Positions 10,486 through 22,401 of a stretch of DNA of 64,000 bases are shown one piece after another. Made by a program: the position numbers and the translations under genes. The notes under the pieces are model-generated. The model was not told where the DNA came from and made no database searches. It saw only the letters and a program-made list of their open reading frames with translations. The stretch comes from Edaphochlamys debaryana (Eukaryota; Chlorophyta; Chlorophyceae; Chlamydomonadales), in the NCBI GenBank assembly GCA_016858145.1, contig JAEHOE010000001.1, positions 2,046,001-2,110,000 of the forward strand, written 5' to 3'. Each line of letters opens with the position of its first letter. Position 1 is the stretch's first letter.

Positions 10486-12366
10486 CTACTCGTCGTCCTC
10501 GGCGAAGGCGCTGAGCACGCTGGTCTTGCGGCTCATCTCGTCCACCTTGGCGGCGGCCACCGAGCCGGTGCCCAGCATCTTGTCCAGGCGGGCCTGCTCC
10601 TTCTTCAGGTAGTCGGCGCCCTGCGCACAGACACGGCCAACACAGGGACAGGTCAGGACGCTGGGGGATAGCGTTACGCTCCAGGCCCACAGCGTGCTCA
10701 GCCCAGGGTACGCGAGAGCGCGGGACGGAACCGAGCGCCAGCGCAGCCGTGGCACCCTCCCCACGCTCCAAGAACCCCGACCCACGAATCAGAACCCCGG
10801 CCCCAGGACCAGCACCCCCCACCTCCCCATTGAACGCCCCACCTTCTCCACGGCCTTCTCCATGAACTTGACGTACAGGGCGCCGTTGGCCTTGGCCTCG
10901 CCCTCGAGCTTCTCCACCGCCTCCTTGGCCTCGGTGATGAGGGCAGCCTTGTCGGCGGCCTCCACGAACTTCTTGGCGATGGCGTCCAGGGCCTCCACGC
11001 GGGCAAAGGCCTGGGGGCGGAGGGGGTCCGGAGGGGGTGGCGGGGGGCAGTGGCGTGAAGCGGGGTGGTGGTATTGAGCTGGTGAGGGATGGGCCAGCGC
11101 TGCATGCGGTATGCTGAGTGCCGAACGGGTTCTTCCTCGTCTGCCGTGCCCAGATGGGTACAAATGGCTGGCCGGCGGCACGAAGGGCGGGCCCCCGTTG
11201 CCGCTGTCCGCTGCGCACCTTGTCGGAGGCGACCTTCTCCTTCAGGTACTCCAGGAAGGCCTGGGCGGTGCGGGCCTGCTGGTAGCTGCAGGCGGAGAGG
11301 GGGGGGCGGGGGCGGCCAGGGGAGCACCACGAAGGGACCCGTCAGCGCCTTGTCTGTAACTCGACACGCAACCGCACACCAAGCAGGCCTCCTCCAAACC
11401 CATGCCGAACCCTGCAAAGTGCGAACTCACTCCTGGGCGGAGTCCTTGTCAGCGGGCTTGCCAGCAGCGAAGTACTTGACTGCACGGGCACAGACGGGCG
11501 GGCGGGCGGGTCAGGAAGACGGGCATGGCGTGCAACAGTGGCTTGGGACGGCAAGCGGGTACAGTCATTGTACAGGGATTGGGGACGAGGCAGGGGACTC
11601 ACTGGTGGGGAAGCCGCGGACCTCGAACTTGTCGCCCAGGGAGCGGTGGGTGTCGGCGTTCACCTGGCGAAGGTGAAGGGGATAGCCAAGTGTTAGCCTC
11701 GAAACAGGCCGGCGGCGGGCCGCAAGGCAAACGACGATCGCAATCAACCGCCACACGCCCTCCGGGCCGCCCTGATAGTAAGTGGCCCCCTCACACCACC
11801 CACCTTGGCAACCACAACGCGGTTCTTCAGCTTGGGGTCAGCCGTGATCAGCTCGCCCAGGGTCTTGAGCTCGGGGACCATGCGCTTGCAGTGGCCGCAC
11901 CACGGGCTGCGCAAGAGAGCGTGAAGGGGACAGGCAAGGGGCCGGTTGGAGCACTGCGGAGGCACACCCGTGTTGAGACGTACGCACCAGCCCTGGGTAC
12001 TCACGCGTAGAACTCCACCAGCACGTGCTTGGCGCCGTTGACGTACTTGTCAAAGTTCTCGGGCGCTGGGGCGGGAAAGAGCGACTCGGTCACGCATGTG
12101 CGCCGAACGTCGCTCAGCACTACGGTATTCCCCAGCCTGCTCGCCCCAGCTGGCACGCAGCCAAAAGAGTCCAGCCCAGCGCTGATCATCGCCTGGGGCT
12201 GCGAGGAAACGCCAGATCCGGCGCGCTATTGGCCAAGGCGATGCGGTGCACCGATCTGTGACCTACTCAGGTCCACCACTCCGGCAAGCGACTCGGTGGG
12301 GTCATCCGAAGCAGAGACAGCCGCCAGGGCCACGAAGCCCAGGGCGAGGATTAGAGCGGCGCGCAT
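10486..12366 (-). CDS. Protein disulfide isomerase, one thioredoxin domain plus ERp29-type C-terminal domain
   Basis: Eight exons in consistent phase give 247 residues. The first is 12366-12267, then 12065-12005 and 11906-11804; the last ends with stop at 10488-10486. A signal peptide (MRAALILALGFVALAAVSAS) is followed by one thioredoxin a-type domain: DLTPENFDKYV, EFYAPWCGHCK with the CGHC redox centre, then FEVRGFPTIKYF with the cis-proline. A helical ERp29c (D) domain follows (about residues 145-240, Lys/Ala/Glu-rich). It would oxidise and isomerise disulfides in the ER lumen. Plant PDIL2-type relatives usually have two thioredoxin domains before this D domain, so this is a short form. It ends AFAEDDE with no KDEL, so retention must be indirect. 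It starts 420 bases from the divergent helicase gene. Confidence 0.9.
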
Positions 12367-12786
12367 TTCTCCGATGGGGACACCGTGTCGGTGCACCGTC
12401 AGTAAGTCAGGAAGGATGCCCGGGGTGGAGCGGGCTGTAGCGATGCTATTACAGCAGATACAATGCCTGGCCGAGGGTTACTCGCGCCTCTAATGCCAGG
12501 CTTCGGGAAGACACTGCATGGGCCCATCGCGCGGTCGAAGTGAGCACGCACACTCTCGTGCGAGCCTTGAAGCTAGCATAGGTTTGCTTCGTTTGACACT
12601 TGGGCAAGCTGCACGAGGAACACGTCGGGTGCAAGCGTGCAACACCTCCGTCAAGAGCCGCAAAGCTCCGTGCCAGGCAACCAGCAAGCTAACACCAATT
12701 GTGCACATAGTTGACAGCTTAGCCCATATCACACCGTGTTTGTGGTCAATTTCGGAGCTCCGTGCGGCGCTGTGCTCTTCCAGTGG

Positions 12787-15700
12787 ATGCTGGTCTTGCT
12801 GCGGGCGGCAGAAGCAGCTTTACTACCAGCGCGAGCCTCCGGGCTGCGCACAATGCTCGCGTCGGGGAGCCTGGCGCGAGGCGTCGGCGGCGGCATGCGG
12901 TCCGCTGCGCGTCCGGCGCCAGCCAGCTCGCGGCCCTGCATACTCCTGCGGGCACCGCTGCAGCACTTTGCGGCGGCGACCTTCCGCACGCAGGGCCGCT
13001 CGCCCCAGCTCACGGTCGTGAACGTGTCGCGGCCCTCCGGCGCCGGCCCCTCGTCTTCTGGACCCAAGCCCCCGCGCAACTTCCACCAACTGGGCCTGCA
13101 GCCCCAGCTGCTGTCGGCGCTGGAGGGCCTGGGCTTCGATGAGCCCACCGACATCCAGGTGCGCCACCCGGCCCTTGAACGCCACTAGCCCTCTGCGTCT
13201 CCTGCCAAGGAGCAACACCTCGCACGCTGCCTCGGGGCGCCCAGACGCTATGAATTGAAGCCCTGGCCGTGGTGGCCTCTCCCGGCCGTACTTGGCTCCT
13301 GGCCTTCCGCGTCAGCTGTACAGCCGCTCAGCAGCCTACCTGTCAGGTCCCCCCAAGCGCCCCCCACTCTCAACCCCCCCCCCCTCCAATCTCCCCGCTA
13401 CCCCGCCTCAACCACCCCCTCTCCCCCCCGCACGCACACACGCACACAGGCCATGGCCATCCCCACGCTGCTGACCCAGCCCGGCAACTACTTCCTGGCC
13501 TCCCACACCGGCAGCGGCAAGACCCTGGCGTACCTGCTGCCGCTGGTGGGGTTGGGGAGGGGGGGTCGCGTGTGTGTGGTGGGGTTCAGCGGGGGGCAGG
13601 AGCGGGGGAAGGGAGGGGAGGGGCAGGCTTGCCGTGCCTTGGGCAGGCGGAGAGGGCACGCCTGAAGACCAGCAGCCCGGGGGGTAGGGGCGCCAGGGCC
13701 AAGCGGCGACGCCGCAGCTAGCCGGGACCATCCATCCCGGTTCCCTTTGATCCCTCAACCTTCCCTCCGCCTCCCCCCCTCCCCCCCAGGTCCAGGGCAT
13801 GAAGGCGCAGGAGGCGGAGGGCTTCGTGCCCCGGCCCAAGCGGCCCCGGGTGCTGGTGCTGGGGCCCACGCGGGAGCTGACGGACCAGATCACACAGGTG
13901 TGTGTGGGGGTGTAAGTGGGGGGATGGAGGCGGGGGCGGGGAGGAGGGCGGTGGGGAGGAGCATGAGGGGATGGGGGCTTGGGCTGTATTCGTCCCCGCG
14001 CACGCTGAGGCCGCGGCCTGCGCTGCCGTGACCGTCGTGGGGGGTGGAGCAAGCCCCTCTGGGGCCGGAGGAGCACCTGAGGGCCGCCCAGGGAGGGAGG
14101 GCCCTGCGCGAGGCAGAGGCGGAAGGAGGGGGGGCGGGCGGAGCAGGGGAAGGGGGGGGGGGGGCGTGAACGGTGGCTGTGTGGTGGATGGATGGACTGG
14201 GGGCTGAAGCAGTGGGGCGGCACCTCGTCAGGGCGCAGAGGCAGGCCCGTGAGGTCGACGGCGCCCAACGGGGCAGGCCCTGGGGGGCGGAGGCGAGTGA
14301 TGCGGGTGCGGGTGCGTGTTGGGCTCGCCCCCGCGTACCGCCTCCAGCCCCCAGGGGAGCGCTATCTTCGAGTCCAGGGCGAAGGCGAACCGCTGTCAGG
14401 GCCGTTGTGGCAGAGAGGTCCACCAACCACCCCCTCGACACATGCCCCCTCCCCTCCACCCCAGGTGGCCAAGCGCCTGTGCCACAGCGCCAAGTTCCGG
14501 GCGGCGTGCGCCAACGCGTACAAGGGGTGAGGGGGGCGGGGGGGGGAGGGCGGCGGAGGGGGAGGGGGACCGTCAGTGAGCGAGTCCGGGGCTGCAGGCG
14601 CGTGCGGCCGTGGGCGCGCGGACTGGTTCGCCGCTTGTCACGCTGCGTGTGGACGAGCGCTTGGGCCCAATACGACCGCCTCCTCCCTCTCCTCGCCCCT
14701 CCACAACCCCGCTCTCCTCCTGCCCCCTCCCCCCCTCCCCTCCCGCACCCTCCCCCCCTGCCCCGAAGCCTCAACGACCAGGCCCGGCAGCTGTCCGGCC
14801 CCGTGGACGTGCTGGTGGCCACCCCCACGCGGCTGCTGCAGCACGTTAAGGAGGGGAACGTGTACTACAGGGACGTGCAGTGGCTGGTGAGGGGGGGAGG
14901 GGAGGGGGGGGGCGGGAGGGGAGGAGGGGGAGGGGAGGGCGCAGGAATGGAGCGAGAGAGCGGAGCGTGGTGGCAAGGCATGGGGGATGGGGGCGTCAGG
15001 GCGGTGGATGCTAGGACGAGGGGAGCTCTTCTCTGGGTAGGTCAGACGAGCGCCCGCCCCTGACCTCCTCTCCCCCACACCCGCCGCCCGCAACCCCCAG
15101 GTCATTGACGAGGCGGACACTGTGTTTGAGCAGGGCTGGGGCGCCGAGGTGGCTCAGATCCTGGCGCCCCTGCGGTCCAAGCCGGGGGGCTGCCACGTGC
15201 TGCTCGTCAGCGCCACGCTGACTAAGGCCGTGCAGCGGGCGATCCGGGAGCTGGTGCCGGACGCCAAGGAGATCAAGGTGGGGGGTGGGGGAGGGAGGGG
15301 TGCAGGGGGGGTGGGGGTGAACGGGCTGGCGGGTGTTGCTTGGGGAGGCAGGGTGGGGGCAGGGTGGGGTGCAGGAGGTGGTGGGGGCAGCTTGTTGGGA
15401 GGGAGGGCACCAAAGGGATTCTAGGAACGAGGACGTATGTGTGTGTGTGTGTGTGTGTGCAGGGGAGCGGCAGGCCGTTGCAACTTTAGTAGCCCCCACT
15501 CCTGTCGACCTCAACCCCCATCCACCCACCCTCTACCCCCCCCCTCCCACCTCTCCTCCCCCCCAGACGAGCTCCCTGCACAAGGCCGTGAGCGGCAGCA
15601 CGCACCAGTTCCTGTCCCTGCCGCCGGGGGGGAACAAGCTGCAGCTGCTGTCGGAGGTGGGGCGGGCAGGGGCCGGGGCTGTGGAGGGCGGGGCCCGCGC

Positions 15701-17432
15701 GTAGGGACCCTGAAGGGGCGCCCGGGGCCCATGCCGGGACTGGGCAGACAGGCAGAGGCACCACGTGCCGACGGCGAGGCATCCACAAGGAAAGCTCCTC
15801 CAACTGGCAACACACCTCACCCGCCTGCCCCTTCTCCCTCACCTCCCTCACCCCACCTCAACTCCTCACCCCAACGCACGCACTCCCCCCGCCCCCCACC
15901 CCACCCCAGGTCCTGTCCGCCGACTCCCGGCGCTCCCAGAAGGCGCTGGTGTTCTGCAACACCGTGGACTCGTGCCGCGCCGTGGAGCACTTTGCGCGGG
16001 AGCAGGGGCTGCGCTGCGTGTGCTACCACGGGGACATGCCGCCGGACGAGCGACAGGTGGGGGGGGGGCGTGCGGGGTGGGGAGGGGGCGGAGCGAAGGC
16101 GATGCTGAGGGGGAGAACGGAGCGGGACCACCGAGCGGGAGGAGCTGGCTGGGCAACTGAGGCACCAGAGACTTCGGGTTCCCACCTTCCTCCCTCCTCC
16201 CCCCCCCCCCTCCCGCCCCCACAGGCCTCCATGGCCTCCTACGCGGGCGCCGGCGCCCCCTCCTCCGCCTCCTCCCCCTCCTCGGGCCCCGGCTCCCCGC
16301 AGCCCATCATGATCGCCACCGACCTGGCCGCCCGGGGCCTGGACTTCCCCGGCACCGTGGACCACGTCATCAACTTCGACTTCCCCTCCACCCCCGTGGA
16401 CTACCTGCACCGCACGGGGAGGACCGCACGGGCGGGCAGCACGGGTGAGGGAGGGGTGGGGGGGGTTGGGGTGGAAGAGGCGGTGGGGAGGGGGCGGGAT
16501 GGAGTGCGGGGAGGGGGGAGGAAGGGGGGCCGTTGGGGATGCAAGAGGAAGCTTGGTGTGCACGTGGGGAGGGGGGCGCGGCGCGGCGCAGCTCCAGCTG
16601 GGCGCGAAGGCCGGCAGGCCCCAAGCTTCCCCCACGGCTGCCCCCGCCGTTCCTCCCGTCCTCCCACCCGCCCCCCAAGGCCTGACCACTCCCCCCCGCC
16701 CCCCCCTCCCCCCCCGCCCCCCCCCCCAGGCTACATCACGTCCATCGTGTCCAAGAAGGACCGCACCCTGGCCGACCGCATCGAGTACGCCCTCAACCAC
16801 GACCAGCCCCTGGACGCACTCACCGCGGACAAGGAGCGCCTGGCGCCCAGCCAGGTGGGGAGACGGGAGGAGAGGGGGGAGGGAGGGACGGAGCGGCGGG
16901 GGATGGATGGAAGGGGTTGGGATGTGGACCGGGGGGGAGGGTCAGGGGCCGCGTGCTGCCGACAGCGCGACGGGCGCTTTGCATGTCAGAGCTGTGCCGA
17001 CCGTCCCTTCCCTGTCCCGACCCCTGCTCCCTCCCCCTCCCTCGACTTCCTCCCTTCACCGATTCCCCGCCCACCCACCTTCACCCCCGGCCCCAGCTCG
17101 CCACCAAGCAGCGCGAGAAGGCCAACGAGAAGGTGCGCGAAGCCGCGGCGGTGCTGGGGCCGCAGGGCATGGCGCGGCTGAGGGCCAAGCAGCAGGCGAC
17201 GGGCGGCAAGGCGCGCAAGGCGGGGGCCGGCGGGGGCGGGGCCAAGGGCGAGGCGAGCAAGAAGGCCGCCGCCAAGCCCACCCTCAAGGGGCCGGTGCGC
17301 GGCGCCGCCCGGTTCGCGCTGATGGAGGAGCGCATGGCGAGGCGGAACGCGGAGAAGGGCAAGGGGAGAGGCGGCCGGGGGGGGCCGGGCGGGCGGGGCG
17401 GCGCGGGCGGGCGGGGGAAAGGCGGCGAGTAG
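12787..17432 (+). CDS. DEAD-box ATP-dependent RNA helicase, probable organellar RH39-like
   Basis: Eleven exons: (12787 or 12853)-13158, 13450-13545, 13790-13897, 14465-14526, 14769-14886, 15101-15277, 15567-15656, 15910-16056, 16225-16444, 16730-16854, 17097-17432. The product is 616 or 594 residues depending on the ATG; both sums are in phase. Motifs in order: Q-motif region ([20 protein letters not shown]), SHTGSGKT (Walker A), [37 protein letters not shown] and HRTGRTAR. These form a complete two-RecA helicase core. The N-terminus is rich in Arg/Ser/Ala with few acids, like an organelle transit peptide. The C-terminal tail is Lys/Gly/Arg-rich and ends in GRGG-type repeats, suited to RNA binding. 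The core resembles plant chloroplast RH39, which acts in 23S rRNA maturation. The subfamily and location are inferred. Confidence 0.9.
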
Positions 17433-18023
17433 CGGACAGTAGTGTTGCGTGGCGGGGGAGGGGGACTGGGGGGCGGCCATGCGGAGGCGCGGGAGTGTTA
17501 CTCGTTTGGCCGGGACAGGCGGAGGTGCGGTGCAGGGGGCAGGCAGGCTTGACGGATGCGGAGGTGGCGGACGAGTAGTGACGTGACTGGGCCGTGCGTG
17601 CGGCGCGACAGGCTCACAACGCGCTGGATAGAGCGTGGCCCTGCGCAAGGGGCGGTAAGGGGCAGCAATGGACGTAGAGGGGCAGCAATGGACGCAGGGG
17701 GTGCCGGAAGGTGCATCCGGGCGCTGTGGTGCGTGTTCGCAGGCTGGGGCTAGGCTTCCGGTCGCAGGTGTGAAGAAGGTAGGAGCACAGTATACGAAGA
17801 GGGGACCGGGGGGTGGCGTGCTCAGGAAAGAAATGGGCACGGTCGTGGCTAGGGGAAATATCTCAGCCACGACGCCCTCTGTAACGTGGCTTCGTGGCTT
17901 GACGTGCTCCCGCTCGGGCGACTCACTGTGACACCTGGTTACACCACCTCGTTCGCGCGGCCAGCCTGGAAAAACTTGTGGCCAGGCCGAGGGTGTGGAG
18001 CCGGGGGCGCCTTCCTCCGGCCT

Positions 18024-18035
18024 TCTCGCGCGAGA
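18024..18035. promoter_or_regulatory. Perfect 12-bp palindrome upstream of the ferritin-like gene
   Basis: TCTCGCGCGAGA is self-complementary. It is followed by related partial motifs (ACTCTCGGGAG, ACTCTCGCGGG) within 50 bases. The spacing, about 230-240 bases upstream of the TATA box, fits a cis-regulatory cluster. The binding factor is unknown. Confidence 0.35.
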
Positions 18036-18264
18036 GCTTCCCACTCTCGGGAGCCGAAACTCTCGCGGGCTCGTCCATCTCGGTCCATCCTTCGTAGAGA
18101 CCGAAGTGGGCTGGCGTCCCCAGCCACGACGTTTTTGCGTAAGGCTAGCAGCAGAAAGCCTAAAACTGCAAGGGAGGAAGTCCGCAGGCGGGCGGTCGCC
18201 GAGATTGCGGTCCACCAGAGAAGTGCTGAAACCGTAGCTTCGTAGCGAAATCCCGGGGCCCCAG

Positions 18265-18272
18265 TATATAAG
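18265..18272 (+). promoter_or_regulatory. TATA box of the ferritin-like gene
   Basis: TATATAAG stands out in GC-rich DNA about 105 bases upstream of the ATG at 18375. Strong TATA boxes in these algae often mark highly expressed or inducible genes. Confidence 0.75.
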
Positions 18273-18374
18273 CAGGCACTCCACTATGCAGGACATATCC
18301 TGCATACACAGCCACCACTGAGACACCAAGACGTTAGTGCAGCACAACCACCTTGTTCGAGTAAAATAACGGCC

Positions 18375-20803
18375 ATGGCCGCTACCATTCTCTTCGTCGC
18401 GGCCACCCTGCTGGCCCTGACGCACGGCTCCGTTGCGGAGCTTGCCGCGATCGATGAGGCGGTCCTCAACTTCGCGCTGAACCTCGAGTATCTGGGTACG
18501 TTGGCAACGACTTGCGTCGACCTTTCGTTCGCGCCGCTCACGCTCCCCCGTCTGCCCCGCCTTCGCAGAGGCCAACTTCTACAGCTGCGCTGCTTACGGC
18601 AAGGTTGGTGCAGCCTCTTGTGCAAAAACGCTTAGCTGGGAGCTGCGAAGAGCGTTTTCGCGCTCGATGCTGGCGTGTCAATGTCGGGCGCGCAGCCGCC
18701 ACATGTGCTCTCGCAGTGGCCCAAGCTGGCACTTGACACGTCCCTCCGCTTCCGGCCCCGCAGCCCATCGCCAAGTCTTTCTGGGGTGAGGGCGGCAAGG
18801 AGCCGCTCGGCTGCGAGAAGGCCAAGCTGAGCCACTCTTACTTCAACGTTGCTGACGAGGTGGGGCGGGCGGGCGTGGGGTGAAGAATGGGAGGCTGTGC
18901 ATACCCATGGGAAGGATGCAACCGGACCTCCTGCTAGCGAGGACTGAGCAGGGAGGGAAGCCCGGGGCCTGCTCTCCAGGCTCCCCGTCGGCCACACTCT
19001 GTCTCCCTCTTCCCCGCCTCCTATTGACCCTCTCCCGCCCCGCCGTCCTGACACACACTGCCTCCTCCCCCCTCCACGTGATGCCCCCCACCCCCAGATT
19101 GCCCAGGACGAGATTGCCCACGTGCGCCTGCTGCGCCAGGTCCTGGGTGACAAGGCCGTTGACCAGCCCCTGCTCGACATCGGCAACGCCTTCAAGGTCG
19201 CCGGTGACGCGGTGAGAGGCTGGACAGCCGCAGCATAAGGTTGGGGGCAGTTTCACTTGGTCCCTCCACACCTGCATTTAGCATGTAAATGTTGTGTGCT
19301 CTGACACGCTCGCGTCATTCGTCTTGAACGTCGCTGCTTCCACCCGCCCCCTCTCCCAGGCCGCCAGCCTGGCCTTCAACGCCACCGTGAGCCTGGACCC
19401 CCCCTTCTCCCCCTACGACTCCGACATCACCTTCCTGCACGGTGCCTTCATCTTCGAGGACGTTGGTGCCACCGCCTACGCGGTGAGCAGGGGGGGCGGG
19501 CTGGGAGCGTGGGCAGGGGTGTAGAGGAAGGAGAGCCTGCTCTGCGCAGCCTTTCATGCTACGGCTTGCTCACCCGCGCCGCCCTTGTCGCCCTCCCCCT
19601 CTCCCTTCCCTCAGGGCGCCGCTGCTCTGATCGTGGACAAGGCTTACCTCACCGCCGCCGCTCAGATCCTGGCCGTCGAGTCGTACCACGCCGGTGAGGG
19701 GGGACGGAGGGGTGGCGGCTTGACACAGCTCAAACAGAGCTAACTGGGCAGCATGGGGTATGGATGGATGTGGGGCGGATGGCCGTGTGGCCACGGGCAC
19801 CTGGACCCTGGACCTGCAGTATCAGCCCGCGAGACTAGACCAAGTGGGCCCAGCACCGGCGTGTAGTCTGGCAGCAACACGCCCTTCCAGCTCCGGCCCT
19901 GCACCCACCCCACGCCTTCCCCCGCCACGCCCACCCCTCCCTCCAGGCGCCGTCCGCTTCGCCCTGGGTGTCAAGCTGGCCAACGAGCGCACCCCCTTCA
20001 AGAACGCCGACCTGCGCGTGCGCACCGTCATCCAGGTAGGGGCGGTGGGCTGGGGGAACAGAAGACGTAGACCACCCTTTCGTGGGTTTGTTGCTCCAGC
20101 CAGGCCTGCCCGGGATCCTCTCGTGATGCAGCCCCGTCAAAGATGCCTTCTGCGAAGCGTGCTGTGTCTTGGCAAACCTTTGACTCCCGCCCGTGGCTCT
20201 TCGCCCCAGGCTATCTCCGACCTGCGTGACGCCGTCGACGGCTCCTCCGACATCGACCAGGTGGGGGGGGGACGGTTTGCAGGGAGACAAGTTGCGGGGG
20301 ACTCGCGAGAGGGTCCCCTGGGTCGCAGGGCGTGATGAAGGTTGTACGGCAGATGACGCGATCATAATCAAGCGTTCGGTAGAGAGACGGGTGTCCTCTG
20401 GAGTGTTTCTCTGCTGTGAAATCGATCCGACACCCGCCCCTCCCCATCACAGGGTGTGGTTGTGGAGATGGGCCGCCGCCGCTGGCGCTCCAACATCGTC
20501 CCCTCGGACAACAACGGCCTCATCTTCACCCGCAACACCGACCAGGTGAGCACTCGCAACACAAACATATTAATGTGGAACGGTCTGGACCAGCTGGCCG
20601 TCCCTCGCATCATCAGAAGTATGGCTTTGGCCTCCCTGGCTGCTCCCCCCCCCCCCCCTCCTCCCCGCCGTTCCCTGACACTGCCCTCCCCGGTCCCCCC
20701 CCCCCAACCCCAGGTCCTCCGCATTGTGTACCTCGGCGGTGCCTCCAAGGGCGGCTTCTTTCCCGAGGGCCTCAACGGCGCCATCAAGAGCGTGTCGGCG
20801 TAA
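18375..20803 (+). CDS. Secreted ferritin-like, desiccation-related (PCC13-62 type) protein
   Basis: Ten exons: 18375-18495, 18569-18603, 18764-18859, 19098-19211, 19360-19482, 19615-19693, 19947-20035, 20210-20260, 20453-20545, 20714-20803. They join in phase to about 300 residues. A signal peptide (MAATILFVAATLLALTHGSV) precedes a four-helix ferritin_2-type domain. Candidate di-iron ligands are in NLEYLEANFY (Glu), QDEIAHVRLL (E..H), FIFEDVGATAY (Glu) and AVESYHAGAVR (E..H), the expected spacing of a ferritin-like bundle. The C-terminal part has VYLGGASKGGFFPEGLNG, typical of PCC13-62 proteins. Plant homologues accumulate during drying. Catalysis is unproven, and an extracellular or secretory role is inferred from the signal peptide. 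It has a clear TATA box. Confidence 0.9.
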
Positions 20804-21424
20804 AGCGGCATCTAAGCTCTGGCGCCGTGTGGCCACGCGCCCTGGGGCCGGTTTGGCGCGATTTCTGCAGTGAAACGTGGCTGGATGTGGGCGACTATTA
20901 AGGCGCCGCGATGAGGAGTGACTATCAGGATGCACGGCCTGTGCTTGACGGGTAGTGGGCGGGGATGATGAGGTGACACCTCCGGTGGGCACCTGGCGGG
21001 GAGGTGGGAGGGGAGGCGGACAAACTCAATCGTGATCACTTCATGGCGGTCTCGGGCTGGGCCTTCTGCTGCTCATGGCCAAGCTCAGTACATACGTACT
21101 GCCCGTCGTACATAACACGAACACAATCCGGAACTCAACAACACGTACGCGCGCGACACTGGGCGTTATGTGTCGATCTTCATGGGCGGGCGTGAACCTG
21201 CGCGGAACTGTTGGCCAGGCCTTTGGTGTGTGGCCGCTTTTGGCTCGATACTCGTCTCTGTCACCCTTGCTTTCTTGTTCTTTGCAAATCAACCCGGATG
21301 CTGCGCTCTGGCACATTAATGGCCCCCACTGCTTAGGGGGCCTAGTCATCTATCTAGACACAGCGCTTACGTGGTCGCAAGCGTGGCCGTCTGCGCTATC
21401 ATCCTCTATCATCCAGTCAGGACA

Positions 21425-21429
21425 TGTAA
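21425..21429 (+). promoter_or_regulatory. Candidate poly(A) signal TGTAA of ferritin-like gene
   Basis: TGTAA lies 622 bases past the stop at 20803, within the long 3' UTR range seen in these algae. Confidence 0.4.
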
Positions 21430-21616
21430 CTCAAACACGTGATCATGAACCTGTGTCATGCCCCTCATCCTCTGCGGCGAAAGCTTACATCTAAATCTGT
21501 CTCAAACGGCGTGATAGTATCAGCCTCCCGTGTCTTACCCCACTCAATTGGGGCGGCGGGTATCCTGCAAGCCTATCATCTTCAGGGGCACACGTCAGGG
21601 ACTCAACTGCTGTGAA

Positions 21617-21704
21617 CCCAGGAAGTGCAACCCTGACAAGATGACGGGACTGCTGCGCTGGCGGGCAGCAGTCCCGCCATCTTGTCAGGATTGCCCTTCC
21701 TGGG
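21617..21704. repeat. Near-perfect 40-bp inverted repeat with 8-nt loop (hairpin 1)
   Basis: The left arm 21617-21656 pairs with the right arm 21665-21704 at 37 of 40 positions; the loop is GCTGGCGG. The arms begin CCCAGGAAG and end CTTCCTGGG. The structure has the size of an algal miRNA/hairpin precursor or of a small inverted-repeat element. It lies outside any exon. Transcription is unknown. Confidence 0.9.
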
Positions 21705-21734
21705 TGAGACCTGTGCTGGCGGGCAGGTCTCACC
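21703..21734. repeat. 11-bp inverted repeat abutting hairpin 1 (hairpin 2)
   Basis: GGTGAGACCTG (21703-21713) pairs perfectly with CAGGTCTCACC (21724-21734). The 10-nt loop TGCTGGCGGG shares GCTGGCGG with the loop of hairpin 1. It overlaps the end of hairpin 1 by two bases. Confidence 0.85.
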
Positions 21735-22330
21735 GCCGTAGACTGGGGGTGAGGTGGGAAACTCCGTCGGCTTCGGCGGCGGCGAGCTGACGTCTGCGGC
21801 ATGGAGCCAGACACAGAGCGGTGCACTTTGACTACCTAACCCCACCGCCGTGGGCCGCAGCGACGGCGGCGCGGGCTCTGAGGTAGTGGGGTCTCTGGCG
21901 ACGTGGGCGCAGGTGGCAGACGCTGCGGAGGGGAGGGGGAGGGGGGCAGTGGGGTGAGGCAGGGGCAGCCCAGCGGTGAGGGCCCTCGGGTGGAGGTCCG
22001 TGTCCCACCCACTCGCTAATGTATCACGTGGGTACGTGTTCATCCGACGTGTACAACAAACGCAAAGACCGCCCCTGACAAGCATGCCAACTGGCTCTAT
22101 TCCCTAGGGAAAGCCCCCAAGCGGTTGGACGCATTTCCTCGGCGTGCCTGGCCCGCACGCGAGACCTGTGAGTGCGGCCACTCAACTAGGCAGGTGCAGG
22201 CCACGGCCAAGGGGTAGCATCCTCGGGCCCAACCCTGCGCAATCTACCATCCGCGCGCGTGTCAGTCCAACTCACACCCTGACTCCCCTGCAGCCCTCGT
22301 CTAAAGCTCTGGACATCATGGACCCCCAAT

Positions 22331-22401
22331 CTCCAGGCCTGACTGATGGACTGAAGCCACTTCGCCCTTGCCCGGCTCCAGGCGTGACTGATGGACTGAA
22401 G
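22331..22401. repeat. 26-bp direct repeat pair
   Basis: The sequence CTCCAGGC.TGACTGATGG (first part shown), continuing to ACTGAAG, occurs at 22331-22356 and 22376-22401 with one mismatch, in intergenic DNA. Confidence 0.75.

Larger units (their letters stand above)
17433..18374. other. Intergenic: helicase 3' UTR and promoter of ferritin-like gene
   Basis: It contains a TGTAA motif at 17880-17884, 448 bases after the helicase stop, then a block of palindromic CG-rich motifs around 18024-18075 and a TATA box at 18265. No coding exon is seen. Confidence 0.6.

Noticed and set aside
12736..12738. Start of the helicase at 12736
   Set aside because: The codon is GTG; in-frame ATGs at 12787 and 12853 are more likely.
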